From: Anaspis maculata
Taxonomy: Eukaryota; Arthropoda; Insecta; Coleoptera; Scraptiidae
Reading direction: 5' to 3'
Assembly: GCA_949128115.1 (NCBI GenBank)
Contig: OX421963.1
Location: 58,647,306 to 58,711,305 of the forward strand
DNA length: 64,000 nucleotides
Positions 1 through 12,513 of this stretch are shown here, piece by piece. Position 1 is the stretch's first letter. The number at the start of each line of letters is the position of its first letter. The notes beneath the pieces were generated by a model, which searched no databases, was not told the origin of the DNA, and saw only the letters and a list, made by a program, of their open reading frames with translations. The position numbers were made by a program, and so were the translations under genes.

Positions 1-1959
1 TGATAATGTGCTTGCAATATTTATAAGTATATTTTTTGTAAATATGTAGTTTTGTACTGCTTGAAAATATAAAAAAAAGTTAAGAAGTACCTAGGTAGTC
101 TGACTTCAATTTTTTACGAGGTGAGTTTATTTAAATTCCATGTTTTTGTGGACATGATCAATCTTGTTAAGCCTAGGTAATAATAATAACACATGATAGT
201 GAAGTTCCTGGTGTAGTATGCTCTGATTGGTTCGCGCCAGTTCCCGTTGCACCATCGTAGGAGTTAATTCAATAATAATTGCTTATATGACGAATGCTCC
301 GAGTTACTTCCTATCTTTGAACGTAGGCAATCAATTTTAATTTAGGCCTTTCGGATTAATGAAGCATATAATGTATGTGCATGGAATATATGCATACGCA
401 TATTTTGATATTTGTAAGTAATGACTAGCAACTGGAGGAGTTTAAAGACCAGAAGGAACATTTAGCATGGAATTTGCATTATATCACCAGATGCGGATTT
501 CATTGCCTATTCTCAGGTCTTACGGCTCGTACTCGTGCAGAAATCAATCAAAAAAGTGTTTTTTCTTTTTTTTTTGCCGTTCTCACCAAAAAGACATCTA
601 ATGACGTGTTAAATCTTTCGCTAATAATTCGTGTCAAGTACAGACAAAGCACAAGTAACAATGTGCCTTAGACGATGTGTGCTTCAAAATTGAAAAATTA
701 TGGTTTATTCATAGTCACAAATTTACAAAAACCAATTTTGAATCTGAATTTTGAAACACATTTACCAGATTATGCATGGTTAAGATCATAGATCACTTCA
801 ATTCACCTCTAAAATGACCCGAAAACAAGTAGCCGGTAGACAATTATCTTGCTCTTGATAACATGACTCAACATGACTTTAAGGGTTCCAACACTGACAA
901 TAATAGCCCTGTATAATATGTGATGGTCAATCTTCAATAAAAACACTTTGGAAAATTCAACATTATGTAGGATGTATTGGGTGGCTGCTTCCATGTACCT
1001 GCTACTGAAGTGAGTGCAAGACTTTTGTAGTAATCACACGCGGTCCAAGAAAAACTGGTTCTATTTGTAAGACACTTCTAGTTGAAGGAGTCTTCATTCA
1101 GAGTTGAGTTTGTACAGTCATCAAAAATAACTTGAAAATTACATGTCTCAACTCTTGCATCTGAATGCGACTTTCACGAAAATTCCTCTTCTTTCTTCCC
1201 ATCCATTCCAATATTGGGCCTTGATGGCACATCTTGAAATACACTGGGTGTTGCAGAGGCTAGATTTTCGTGGTCTCCGAGTTTCGCTTTACAACTGTGC
1301 ATATCGTGTTGTTCTGGAGTTTCTCGTTCGCAAGCTTCGTTCTTCTTCTGGTCTTTTTTACTTTCGTCGCACATTTTCAAAATCTCAAGAGTCACGAACT
1401 AAATACTTGAATATTCAGCACCAATGCTACGAAGTGAATTTTATAACTGAATAATAACATACCTAGGTACAAAATATACCTGTAATATGTTTAGGAATAA
1501 ATCAAAGCGTTATCTATGTCCGCGTTATCAAATTCTTGTTTTGATTGAAATCTGGAGCGACGGTTTCTAGAAAAAGCATTTTGCTTTTGAAAACGATAGA
1601 ATTGTAAAGAGTGAAATTCCAGAAAAACTTCATCACCAAATTCCCCGAATCTACATGATACGTAAATAAGTACGAGTAGATACACCGCTCTGAAATTGTC
1701 AAGTAGATCTATCCAGGTTCCAGGTAGTTGAGTAGGCACTATAGTTCAAGAGGTTATTTATCATCAGATCATTCAACTTGCGATGGAATTTATATCATTC
1801 AATAATAATAATAATGGTTTTGTATCTCTGTCTTCTTATCTTCAGTCCGAGAAGACATCATATATTATAACACTTACGTATTATTGCTATTGATTATCGA
1901 AATGCGACTTAATTATGAGTACTCATACATGAATGGAAATATAAAATACGTGTACTCAC
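1..1959 (-). other. Glut1 intron or 3' part beyond last visible exon
   Basis: This stretch lies downstream, in gene sense, of the last Glut1 exon in the window. A donor site reading AAA|gtgagt ends that exon, so at least one more exon with the end of helix 10, helices 11-12 and the PETK motif is expected to the left of position 1. I looked on the minus strand for that sequence and did not find it. The only open frames are short, AT-rich and without family resemblance. An (AAT)n run sits near 1801-1815. No other structure was recognised. Confidence 0.6.
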
Positions 1960-2163
1960 TTTTAGACTTTGGAAACCGATGCCGACGATGAAGTTAGCCA
2001 ACCAGTTGACCAGCACGGCAATTGACATGGCCGCGGGCCGTGGTCCTTGTGAGAAAAGCTCCGCAGTTATCATCCATGGGATGGAACCAGGACCCACGGC
2101 GAAGAACACCACGAATCCTAGGATGGACACCACCGACAGATAGGACATCCAGTCTATCATCTC
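1960..2163 (-). CDS. Glut1: Glut1 exon: TM9-TM10 region of glucose transporter
   Basis: This exon encodes 68 codons of a facilitative glucose transporter of the SLC2/major facilitator family, a plasma-membrane protein that moves glucose down its gradient. It begins [12 protein letters not shown] (TM9) and continues through the TM10 motif GPGSIPWMI, with the Trp that in mammalian GLUT1 lines the inner sugar and cytochalasin B site. It then reads [11 protein letters not shown] and ends VGIGFQSLK. Splice signals are clear: acceptor gatacgtgcag before GAG and donor AAA|gtgagt. Length is 204 nt, phase 0 at both ends, matching the phase-0 end of the exon at 9005-8793. It is separated from that exon by a 6.6 kb intron filled with foldback elements. 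Near identity to insect Glut1 over this stretch makes the assignment firm. Confidence 0.95.
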
Positions 2164-3186
2164 CTGCACGTATCCAAAAAACTCCTATCAGGCGGTAGAA
2201 ATAATGTTCTTTCCCGACAAGGGAGGAGTGACCCAGACAGGACAAAATAAAAAGTTTCCCTAGCTGCTATACATTTCAGAGATGAAATCTAGTGCCATTT
2301 AAAATGCAACTGCTTTTCGGGTGGGCAGTTTTTCGACTGAAAGTTATTTATGTTTTCTACAAAATTATCCAAAACTAAAACAGCATAATGGCACAGATGG
2401 CTCTCGGAAAAGTGTGTGGCATGCAACGTGTTTGGGTGATATTCACGGCGTGCTGGTAGCAGTGGCGTAAGGGTTTTAGGCAAAGGTATTTACAGCGTCC
2501 CTCCTCCACCGTGTCAGGAAAGTCGTCACACACAGACAGGGCGAGGTTTAAAAAAAGCTGGGTGAGAATGTGGGAAGCAAGCCAGGGTTTTATTTCTCTA
2601 TTTTTTTTTATTCAGATTCTCACAGTGAAAAGAAGTGACCAGAAATGAGATGAGTTTAGCTCATATTTGATTCAGTCAAAATTCGTTGTTCAAATGTGAG
2701 CTTTTATGTGAAAAATTATATTTATGAGTTATTTCGAGAAAAAATAACATGAGAAAGCAAATGCTAGGTGTTGCAAATAAAATTTTAAATAAACTGGGGT
2801 AAGATACCAACAATTGCTGTGAGTGTTTTTGTCTGGAGAGAATTTCTCGACAAAAACACAGTGAATGCATTTTGAACTTCCAGTTGAAAATGCAATCAGT
2901 CCATGCCGATTCATTATTGATGGATGACTGTGATATTTCAATTTATATTCAGTGATATCACATCTTCGCCAATCACGTTTGAAATCAAATACTAATACAG
3001 GGTTTCCCAAAAATAATCAAAAGGACCTCATCTTTTCTTCCAAATTCTACTTTCTTTCAATGATTCCTCTCTGCCCATCGCAAGTTTGGAACCTCTGGTT
3101 GGAGTTTGTTAAAATTCGACTTGTAAGTAACTATTCATTCGAAATGAATCTTTGGCAGATTACAGTTAGATACGTCAAACCGTTTA

Positions 3187-3321
3187 TACGGGGTGTTTAT
3201 AAGAAACTGTGATCGCGGTAGGCATGGGTCAGGTCGAAAAACGCAGTAACAGACGCAATTGTAGTGATCGAAAGCGGATTCCAAAGGCGATGCGATCACA
3301 GTCGTTTATAAACACCCGGTA
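3187..3321. repeat. Short MITE with inverted ends
   Basis: About 28 bp at the left end (ggggtgtttataagaaactg, then tgatcgc) pair with gcgatcacagtcgtttataa, then acacccggta, at the right end. The roughly 135 bp element has no coding capacity. It sits inside the Glut1 intron. Confidence 0.75.
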
Positions 3322-3804
3322 GAAAACCAATAAAAAGTAAAACTTTGAAGTGCTGTATCTCCTGTACAGAGCCGAATTTTTTGAAATCAACTCCACAGGC
3401 AGACATAATATACGATATAAAGTACTCATCTAGGTTTTTTTTCGAATACTTCTGGGACACCTGTATATTGAGAGTGTATAATACAAACCAAGAACCAACA
3501 AGGCACCGAAAAAAAAATAGCTATTTATGAGGTAAGTGTTACAAGTGACACATTATTTTGTTTTATCTACGACGGTTTCTGAAGTACCTATTAAAAATTG
3601 TTCACAATTTTGTTGAATTGTTTGAAACTGTCAAAGTACAATGACAAAAAATGATCTAGATTCGAAATCTTTTTAACATGGCGTCATGGGTAACGTAATA
3701 AAACTGCTAAAAGTGATTACTCTGAACACGCTTCCAGATTCGGACTTTTTAAACACGATAAGTGAGGTTCTTTTAATCATAGATAAAACCTATCATGTAT
3801 ATTC

Positions 3805-3892
3805 GTAATTTAGGTAGGCTCTGACCTGGTCAATATTCGGGGTGTAAAGCTGCTTCTGGGTAGGGCACTCACAGCCTGCCTAAATTACGAAT
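3805..3892. repeat. Miniature hairpin element
   Basis: Inverted ends TCGTAATTTAGGTAGGCT and AGCCTGCCTAAATTACGA flank a ~50 bp centre. A diverged, one-armed relative lies at about 10250-10311, where ttaatttaggcagac faces a tctgacc segment, so this is a dispersed family. Confidence 0.65.
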
Positions 3893-4387
3893 CTATTCGA
3901 TCACACAATACATATTAGCTTTTTTTTTCAATAAAATACCACTAGATAGTATTCTAACTCGGATTCTACTCAAAAATAACATTGACAACGGTGTTTACAA
4001 CGAGAAAATTCAATGATATTTTAGGATACCAACCTATTTACCTAAACTTAGTTCAGGCTCACTCAAATATCATATTTTGACAGCATCAGCACTATACTTA
4101 ACTGATGCCTCTGAATTTTTTTGGGTAGAATGAGACCGGGCGGTATTTTAGTTAAAGGACAGACTTTAGTTGAAGTGGCACTTTTATATTCTACTGAGGT
4201 TCTTTAGTGAATTTCTTTTAGATTTCTAAGCTCAACATAAAACAAAACATTACATATTTTAGATTTGGTGCAAGCATCTCTAATTTACCTTGACATTTAA
4301 GATTTGCGCAAACATCTACAAACATCGTTAACTAAATGGGAGCTATCCTAAAAGTTGAGGGATCCTCTTAATGGAGGCAACTTGTAG

Positions 4388-4498
4388 AAATAAAGTTGTA
4401 TAAATAATCTGTCTTTTCAAAATTAAACGAAACGCGTCAGCAAAATATACTTATACAATTTACGTGGAAAGACAGATTATTTATACAACTTTATTTCT
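4388..4498. repeat. Hairpin element
   Basis: Nearly perfect inverted arms of about 29 bp: aaataaagttgtataaataa running into tctgtc on the left, with its reverse complement at 4470-4498. The 13-mer aaatgggagctat occurs at 4333 and again right after the hairpin at 4499, which may be a rearranged flank. Confidence 0.65.
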
Positions 4499-5610
4499 AA
4501 ATGGGAGCTATTTAAAATTTTCCCCTTTTGCAGTGCATGATTGAGCGCCCTGCTGTATTATTCATACGGAATAATTGTGAGGAAAATGGCTCATGGCACA
4601 GTGCGACCTATTCAGGAAACAAAAGATCATTCAAAATAGTTCACAGATTCAGGACTTGCGACACTTTGAACGTGAATGAAAATTTCAATTAAAAAAACGA
4701 AGTACGTAGACGTATTTTTCATCAATCTAACAGACTAACCTTCAGTTGCACCAAGCTCTCTTGAATTATCGTATTAAATTCCAATTTGCTTACCTACTGG
4801 GTGAAATCTTAACTTGGCCAATACGAGTGCGAGTTGAAATTTATCACGAAATTTAAATTTGAGAGAGATTGGTGCAATCGAGGGTGAGGAAGTAGGTAGG
4901 TAGCTACTACTTAATTATTGTATCTGGAGTGGACGTGAAGGATTCGCGCAATTCTCACTGGCCCACTGCCAGAACAGAAGAGCTAACATCCTATCTAGCT
5001 TCGCCGTTTTTGCCGCCAGAGCGCATCAAGACTCTTGAATCGCGAATAGCTACCTACTTGGAAATGTTAGGATGGGATTAATGCAGACGACTGAAAATAC
5101 ATTTATAACTATAATAATTATGTCCGATAACGCCAAAAACAAGCATATTATCTGTATCTCGTTCAACATTTTCAGGTATTTTTATACAGACGAAATCTGA
5201 ACTATAGCTATTATACTGTGAAAATATTCTGCCGACCACACCGCCAGGTGCTGAGATCACACAAAATGCTGACGATTGCCCTTCGCATTTTTTCTCGTAA
5301 TTCCCTTATATCACCTAGTAATTAAAGAAATTCTGTTATTTTCAGTTTTAGTTAAGAACTTGAACTAAATATAAGTAGGTACCGCTATTTCAAATGTATT
5401 TCTCTTACAAAAATTTCTACGCAAATCTATCTATGAAAGAAACAACGGTTTTACGGAGTTATATTTCAAATCCATCGTTTACTGAATAACAGTAAGCCCA
5501 TTAAAAGGTGTAATTTTGTAAATGACCAGCAAAATCCTTGTGATTTAGGATTGCCCTTCAGTACCTACTGGAGGGGTATGATGCCAAAAAATAGTAACAA
5601 AAAAAGAATT

Positions 5611-5913
5611 TAAGGATGGAGTTAACTATGTATATTGGTAACACATGCGTTGCGGAATCAATCCCTGTGGGTTTATTCCTTGACATAATCTTACCATCTA
5701 GGTCTCTTTCGAAAGCTACAAGGATGTACTTTGGTTTGAGCCCATTGGCATTTCCCAAATCCAAAAACCAAGAATTCTTTTTTCGATTTTTGAAATGCCA
5801 ATGGGCTCAAACCAAAGAACATCCTTGTAGCTTTCGAAAGAGACCTGAATGGTGAGATTCTGTCAAGAAAGAGTGATTCCGCAATTATTTTACCAATTCA
5901 ACTTCGTCCTTGA
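5611..5913. repeat. Foldback element, ~130 bp arms
   Basis: The left arm (rising to tttgagcccattggcattt) is repeated in reverse on the right (gaaatgccaatgggctcaaa) around a loop of about 35 bp. Outer arm segments such as cgaaagctacaaggatgt also pair, so the whole unit is close to a perfect hairpin. It is noncoding and lies within the Glut1 intron. No target duplication was clear. Confidence 0.8.
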
Positions 5914-6855
5914 TAGCAGCTGAGAAGTAAAAATGTGTCATTGAAGAATACGTCATGACAAACATATTTCATTCAGAAGTAGGGACGTATATTTTCAGTC
6001 ATGTCAGGTCATATCAAGGTACTTCTGATACAATATTGAGTTATAGGTCATGACAAGTGAAAATCAATTCTAGACCAGTAATGTCGAACGATGGCAAGGG
6101 GGAATAATGGAAGGAAGTAAAGATAATGTCAAAAGAGAAAATCAACGAGACAGCCCAGTCAGGTCAATGTATGGAGAGAGGCAAACAGTCACAGTTCGCT
6201 TTTATAAGAAACAGGCAAAAAGGCAGAAAAAATGGGAAGAATCAGGCTTAGATTGAATAGCTGCAGAGTGAAGGGAATAATCAAAAGTCCGAAAATGCTT
6301 CAGCTGTTGGTCAACAAAAAAACTGCAATCTAAAAAGGACTACAAGACCCGGACAAGATCAGCAAATTTGTCAAAATAGCTGATACGGAAAATTTGGTCA
6401 CAGAGATAGCACAATGAAATTGCAACCCACACAAAGACGCCATATAGAAAGTGGCAATTCTCCGTAGATCATAAAAATTGAGCAAAAAATATCTGAGTAC
6501 AAAATAAATCTGAATATATCGGGAGCAGCAGTAACGTTACTTAGGGAGAGACTATTCTAACGGCATTTGGACTGTAGAAGAAAACGATAGATGTTTTTAG
6601 GATATACAATATACAGTCTAGGACGAAAGCATTGAAGTAGGCTTAAAGCCATGCCAGTAAAGCTCGACTACAAGCGCTGGGAGCTCCAAGAGCTCCCTCA
6701 AATAGCTACTGAAGCAAGCATATGGAAGAGAATAACCTCCTTGACATACATCCCCCTGTGTCGTCCTTGGCAGGAAAAGTTGCGCGCGCCTTCTCCATAC
6801 CCAACTTTGAACATCTGGGTTCATTGAAACTTGGATTAATCAAACTTTTTACAAG

Positions 6856-7599
6856 TACAGGGTGATTCACCATCAAATGGACATAGCTTAAGGGTAGGTC
6901 CAGTTTTTCCAGGCGAATCAGGATCTGGTTTTGAAATTTTTCTAACACTGTTCGTTTCGAAGCTACAGGATGATTCATCTATTTCCTAGAATTTTTTGAC
7001 AAGCCATAACTTTAGAACGACTGAATGGATTCGATTGAAATTTTGTGGGTCAATTCTTCTATTGATAGCTGACACATCGCTTCATCAAGCAGTTCAAAAT
7101 TTCCAGGGCCGGCCTTGATAAAAAACTTCAAAGCTTTTTTTAAAAAAAGACTTCTGTATGCATATTTTTTAAAATTCATTCACATATTCAGAAACCACAT
7201 AAAACATGCTTTTGATATCGCAAAAAAATGCTTGGCACCATTGAGCTATCAATAAAATTTTGATAATCCTGAAGATTTTTGAGGTTAGGATTTTTTGTAA
7301 ACTGATAATTCAAAATATTCGCAAATAATCTATTATGGCCTCAAGTTTCTCAACTGCCTCAACTGCTTGATAAAGCGATGTGTCAGCTATCAATAGAAGA
7401 ATCAACCCACAGAATTTCAATCTAATCCATTCGGTCGTTCTAAAGTTATGGCTTGTCAAAAAATTCTACGGAATAGATGAATCACCCTGTAGCTTCGAAA
7501 CGAACAGTGTTAGAAAAATTTCAAAACCAGATCCTGGTTCGCCTGGAAAAACTGGACCTACCCTTAAGCTATGTCCATTTGGTGGTGAATCACCCTGTA
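6856..7599. repeat. Foldback element with TACAGGGTG ends
   Basis: This 744 bp unit has arms of roughly 330 bp. The outer ends are tacagggtgattcacc and ggtgaatcaccctgta. Inside, gttcgtttcgaagctacagg pairs with its reverse complement near 7490, and the arms continue to gctgacacatcgcttcatca and its partner near 7375. The centre is unrelated AT-rich sequence. The repeated tacagg-tgattcatc inside each arm looks like an older terminus. It sits in the Glut1 intron between exons at 8793 and 2163. Confidence 0.85.
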
Positions 7600-8792
7600 T
7601 ATTCGGCTGCAAATGACACACCGCCAGGGAAATTCTTGCTTTCCCAATAATTCTCCAGGATTTTGCGTGTCTTTTTGACTGTAATAGGCAAAAGGGTCGA
7701 TGCTTCCATTGGGCCGCTTTTTCTGAAGCGAAGTGCCCTTAGTAGATTGGTAGACGAACGATGGGCAAAATTTAGGAAAGACTCCAATTGTGAAGTGAGG
7801 GGACGCAACCAAGTCAAGATGGAAAATCAACGCTACCGATGAATATAGCGCTCGTGAAGTCGCACACTACTTATCCCATAGTCCTCTGAGAAAGTATTGA
7901 TATTTTCGAGCAGGAACTTTTTCGAAGATCTGGCCTCTCCCACCCTAAACGTCACGACAGCAAGTGAAGTATTTTATATTCAACCGTTGAGTGAAAATAG
8001 GGGGTGCCATGGCAACCTTTTAACATAGGCTGGTAGATGACGCCACGCTACAAGCAGCCTCTGAAACCAGCTTCGCAGTGAATCGTTCTCTAATATAAGC
8101 AGGGCAGTACTGGAAGGAATTTGTTCTAGTGTTAGTCTGCCTTTCTTTTTAGAAAAATTCTTCAGGATGAAGCCGCAGTTCTCATTTCACCATGTGGGTC
8201 ACAGGGAGCCAATGTCTTGTCAAAACCATCATCAATGTGAGAAATGTCACCGGTTGCGGCTTTTATAATTTTTCACTCAACGATTCAACAAAATATATTT
8301 AAGTCAAATGTTAAAGATATCTATTCAAGGCTCAGGGGGGACTCTTTGGAATATGGAATATAATTTGGCAATGCATCACTTTGGGCTGTAACATTTTTGC
8401 GAGATATTTTTAGCTATAACCTTTCGGCACCCGACCTTTTAACAGCTCAAGGTCTGACATTTGGGCTTATAAGTCTATAATAAATAACTAATGGATTACG
8501 CGAACTATGGAATGGCACGTTCTTTTACGTGGTGTAGTAGCTCATGCTTCACAACTTATGATTGAGCTAGAAAACTCTAAAAGTTGATAACACCCCTACA
8601 CCTACTGACTTTCAGACCTGATATATGTGGGGAGAGCCCACGGGAAAACCTATACGCACCAAAATCTAAAACCATTGCTATGGGTCTTTACGAAAACGTA
8701 TTTTAGCAAAGATCCATAAGAACACCTGGTTGAGGGGGTTGAGCAGCCGTCACCGTAGGGTTAAGGTTTTTAGTCGGTGCCAGAGCACAAAC

Positions 8793-9005
8793 CTTTATTA
8801 AAAATGAGATGGTGATGAATATCGAAAAGATGAACATGCCGCCGAGGCCGTAGAGGTGCAACGTCCGCCTCCCCGTTCGGTCCATGAGCGGAATCGAGAC
8901 CAGCGTCATCCCCACCATGATGGCTCCGATACCAATGGTGGCAAACTTCGCGCTCTCTTCCGTTAATCCTGAGCTTGAGAACAGACTGGTGGAATAGTAG
9001 AACAC
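8793..9005 (-). CDS. Glut1: Glut1 exon: TM7-TM8 and cytoplasmic loop
   Basis: 71 codons, phase 0 at both ends. It opens VFYYSTSLFSSSGL, completing the TM7 motif QLSQQLSGINAV begun in the previous exon. It then covers TM8 (KFATIGIGAIMVGMTLVSI), the conserved loop DRTGRRTLHL (the second GRR signature of sugar porters), and the start of TM9 (GLGGMFIFSIFITISFLIK). The acceptor is tattttgcag|GTG and the donor AAG|gtttgt. The gap to the next transporter exon is the largest intron among the membrane-domain exons. Human GLUT1 aligns without gaps from memory, and insect Glut1 is almost the same residue for residue. Confidence 0.96.
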
Positions 9006-9063
9006 CTGCAAAATATTGCTGAATTGAGCGCCAATCCTTTTTGAAAATAAACTGTAAGTATAC

Positions 9064-9530
9064 CGCGTTGATGCCGGACAGTTGCTGAGACAGTTGCATC
9101 ACGACGCCGATGATTAGAGGCGCCCTCAGCGTCGGCGAGCAGATGAGTTCCATCATGCTGATGGACGCCTCCGCCTGCTGCGCCCTCTCTTCGGCCCGCA
9201 TCTCTTCAATGTCCTCCTCCACCTGGTTGCTGGCCCTCAGCCTCCGCAGCGCCTTCCGCGCCTCTTCCTCCCACTGCTTGGTGATGAGCAGGTACCTGGG
9301 GCTCTCCGGACACACCGGCAGGAGCAGTAATTGAATTAAGGCAGGACACACGGCTAAGCCGAGTAGTAAAGGCCAACCGTCGTTGGTACCGAGAATTTGT
9401 TCGATACCGAGCACTTGTGATAACAGAAGACCCACCGTCACAGCTAATTGGTTCACTGTCCCAAGACCGCCGCGCAAATTCAGTGGCGCTATCTCGGATA
9501 TATACATAGGTACTAGCGATGTGTTCAGTC
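9064..9530 (-). CDS. Glut1: Glut1 exon: TM4 to TM7, central loop
   Basis: This is the largest visible exon, 467 nt (2 + 155 codons). The chain begins with a split Gly codon and LNTSLVPMYISEIAPLNLRG (TM4 end and TM4-5 loop), then TVNQLAVTVGLLLSQVLG (TM5) and WPLLLGLAVCPALIQ (TM6). The family motif PVCPESPRYLL follows. The long helical cytoplasmic loop (TKQWEEEARKALRRL to AQQAEASISMMEL) comes next, and then TM7 with QLSQQLSGINA, whose Gln residues contact glucose in GLUT proteins. The acceptor is tggttgcag|GAC and the donor GCG|gtatac. Both phases fit the neighbouring exons. It is GC-rich relative to its surroundings. Confidence 0.97.
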
Positions 9531-9600
9531 CTGCAACCAATCCGCATTAAATTACAAATTGTATTTAAACGCCCAGATAAAGCCGAAGCAAAATACTCAC

Positions 9601-9725
9601 CACAATTGACCCCTATAATAAATCTCCCTACAAACAGTATTTCATATGAATTCGCTACTTTGGTACACCACATTAAGCAGGCCCCAGTTATGCCCAGGAC
9701 GTTGTTGAGGAGCAGCCCGCCTTTC
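9601..9725 (-). CDS. Glut1: Glut1 exon: TM3 and GRFIIG motif
   Basis: 125 nt (1 + 41 codons + 1). It encodes KGGLLLNNVLGITGACLMW, then CTKVANSYEILFVGRFIIGV and NC, covering the end of the first GRK signature, TM3 and the GRFIIG motif before TM4. The acceptor is tctgtttcag|G, completing the split Arg codon of the upstream exon. The donor is TGTG|gtgagt, splitting Gly. Introns on both sides are only 60 and 70 bases, typical of compact insect introns. The Cys-Thr at MWCTK differs from the usual GFTK but is a tolerated position. Confidence 0.95.
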
Positions 9726-9785
9726 CTGAAACAGAACGGCAAATTAGTACGGTAGATTTACGGATCAAGCGCAACAGAGTCTTAC

Positions 9786-10042
9786 CTCCCGAATTTGTTG
9801 GCTACCATGCCACCTCCGAAGCCGCCCACCATGCCCCCCAACGCAAATATGGACACTGCGATGGAGTACAGGCCCCGTGCCGAGTCGTCAGAGAGATCTT
9901 CGCCATATCTCGCCTTGTACACGTCCTTCATGAAGTGCTCGATATTTTGTTCAGGCGCGTTGATAACTCCCGTGTTGTAACCGAACTGCAGCATGCCAAG
10001 GACCGCCGCCAAGATCGCGTAGGACAAGAAGAACGTCAAGCC
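9786..10042 (-). CDS. Glut1: Glut1 exon: TM1-TM2, first membrane exon
   Basis: 257 nt beginning GLTFFLSYAILAAVLGMLQ, then FGYNTGVINAPEQ (TM1 with the family's GYNTGVINAP signature). An extracellular loop follows (NIEHFMKDVYKARYGEDL), then TM2 (SIAVSIFALGGMVGGFG), ending MVANKFGR with the split Arg. The glycosylated Asn of mammalian GLUT1 loop 1 is not conserved. The acceptor ttggtgtag|GGC is in phase 0, so the protein does not start here. A short isoform would need its own start exon, which I could not place. The only exon found upstream that joins in phase is the coiled-coil exon ending at 16650. Donor: GGGAG|gtaag. Confidence 0.95.
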
Positions 10043-10812
10043 CTACACCAAACAATTCAGTTTAGATTAAATCACAGATTATATTTTCATGATTATAGTG
10101 ATAATGTAAAATCATTATGGGTAGGTACCTTAATAATTATGTTTTTGTCGCAAGTATCTTGTATGTGTTCGGACAAAAAAGTATTTCAGACTTCGAAAAT
10201 GATAATATGTGACTCTGCTTTTTACATCGTGTAATCGAATGAATTCTTAATTTAGGCAGACTTTGCCCGAATCAAACGCGACTTCGCGCGCACCCCATGA
10301 ATCTGACCAGGCTACAACCATATTTTATTACAATGTCGATGAAATATGATTGTTAAGATGTAGGTGCTGACAAAAGGATCAGAGGTATTATTCGAACGAT
10401 AGGGTTAACTGTGGATACATTTTAGACAGGTACAATCATTTTCGAAATCTAGAAAAAAAAATTACCGATTTTTTAATCGACTTTATTGAAGTTCACTTTC
10501 ACCTCAAACTTCAAATGCGTTCACCGTTTAGACTATGTCGTCAAAATTTATGTTTATTTTTACAGCGATAGTCTAAACCATGTCCAACTGCCGATTCCAT
10601 AATCGACTATGAAGTCGACTTTACTTTAGATGCGCTTACTGTCAGTGCCCCAATAAAAGAAAATTAATAGGTACCGAATTTGTTGGCACAGTCCAAATGG
10701 ACTTGAAGTGAGGTCAACTTCAAATTCGATTGATCGGCAGTGACCGCACTTAGAGTAAAGTCAACTTTTAAGTTCATTATGCAATCGGAAATTACCCTTA
10801 GGTACAACAATA

Positions 10813-10942
10813 GTATTTTTCGACACAAGAGCGCGTTTTCAGGCCCGAAGCCTTGTTTGCCATCATGAGGCGTAGCCGAATGCTGCAAAAGAGGCTGAGG
10901 GCCTGAAAAAGCACAGCGCTCGTGTGTCGAACAACGTTTTTC
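10813..10942. repeat. Hairpin element
   Basis: Arms tttttcgacacaagagcgcg, then ttttcaggcccgaagcct, on the left pair imperfectly with aggctgagggcctgaaaaag, then cacagcgctcgtgtgtcgaa, on the right. It is about 130 bp, noncoding, and relatively GC-rich for this region. Confidence 0.65.
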
Positions 10943-12395
10943 GTAATCGTCTCTTAAATTGAGAGAAAACTCGAATTTCTTGTAAATTTTGACTACTTTG
11001 ACAAATGTCATGCTAGATACATAAACTGCAAAACTTACATTTTTGGTTATGTATTACTTTGCGCGTTATGTATCTATGAAACGATCAGGAAAATTTTTTA
11101 TTGGACACAATTCATTCGGTAAGGTTAGTAAGAGTGTGGAGTTAGTCGGAGCAGAAATTTATTAGGTAGATACATATTATTATAGTTATTATCATCATCA
11201 ATAGAACTGATTGTTGTTTGCTACAACTCCAGATCGACGTTGGTTTATGCCGTCAAGGTTTATAATCAAATCTCTGTGTAAGCCCTCGCTAGACAGAATG
11301 CCAATTAGTCCGGCGGAGTGCGGGGCGAAAAAGTAAAAATGCTCAAATCCCCGTTTAATTCGGAACTCCGCAATTCCGGGGCGCTGAATATTTCAGTTTA
11401 TAGTAATTAGTGCTGGTCTTAATCCGCGCGCAGTAGTCACCCAGAGCTTTCTATGAAGTTTTTCGACGAAACAGAGAAAAAAGCAAGAACGGCGCCCCAT
11501 TTTCCCTCGTCGCGAAGTTGATGACGCGCGAGGTTTTCCCCTTTCCTGATTCCTGAGCCGGCACAGATTCAGATTACAATTAGTGACGTTAGAATGTGGT
11601 ATTTCCAGCGCCTTTTTGCGTTTTTTTCTTCGTCCGGGAAATTTGCATCAATAGTATATTTTATGGTTAGTACAGAAAATGCCATATTCCACACCGACGA
11701 CGGAATCTTGCAGCTTGCAGTCGCCGAAGCGCCAGCAGAGGCCTGCAACCGGCGGAGGCCTGCAAGTCACTTTCTGTACGAACAGCACACACCTACTATT
11801 TTTTAGCCGATCTAATGAGGTAGTTACACTTACCAAAATGATGAATTTGAAAGTCATGCATTCCATTTAATTCAATAATGACATTGATCTATCAAAGTAT
11901 CTGAAACTTTCTAGCCTGCGGCCAGAAAATATTCAATATTCCTGGCCCGCGGCCAGATTTTTTTTTCCGTAATGTTATTTTTCGTTACTGGAATCACTAA
12001 AGCAATCGTTCATTTTGTGGCCTGGTAGTAGGCTGGAAAATTACTTTTTATTCTGTCTGATCGGCTAAAAACGTTATTTTAACGTTACGCAAACCATTTG
12101 GCGACGCGATCTGTCATTTCCCGTCCTCCCGTTATTCTAACTCAACTATACCCGCGACTTCTGCGCGCATCATCATGAAGTTATCATTTTTCAGAATCAT
12201 CAGCCATCCAGTTCCGAGGTAACCTAATTTATGGTAGGTACCTATAGGTCAATATTCCTATTCTGTACCGTGTCGTATTGTTAAAACTGTATTTTCCTTT
12301 TCCTACGACCTCCACTACCACTACCACCTCGACAGTAGAACAATACAGGTTTCGATGGAAAACAGTGTATTTTTTACGATAAAAGAGCAGGAGTG

Positions 12396-12513
12396 CGATT
12401 CTCGAACGTGTTCGAAAAGTTTTCGTATGCGAATTCTCCTTTTCGACAGCCAAAATGCACACGAAACCAAGGTGATTCGTATACGAAAAATCATTCGAAT
12501 AACTCGAGTATCG
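12396..12513. repeat. Hairpin MITE
   Basis: The left arm cgattctcgaacgtgttcga...ttttcgtatgcgaattc pairs with gattcgtatacgaaaaatca...aactcgagtatcg on the right. Arms are about 40 bp with a ~35 bp loop. Confidence 0.6.

Larger units (their letters stand above)
2164..8792 (-). other. Glut1 intron, 6.6 kb
   Basis: This intron lies between the TM7-TM8 and TM9-TM10 exons. It starts with a gtttgt donor right after ATAAAG and ends at a tgcag acceptor. It holds at least three small hairpin elements (near 3187, 3805 and 4388) and two foldbacks (5611-5913 and 6856-7599). I saw no exon in it. The in-frame readthrough from 8793 to 8703 is intronic, because it replaces the conserved TM9 with a Pro-rich tail. 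Between 7600 and 8700 and between 2170 and 3180 I recognise nothing. Confidence 0.8.

Noticed and set aside
8703..8792. Continuation of the TM7-TM8 exon reading frame into a Pro-rich tail and stop
   Set aside because: A consensus donor AAG|gtttgt ends the conserved sequence exactly where the next exon ([10 protein letters not shown]) resumes the family alignment, so this is intron.
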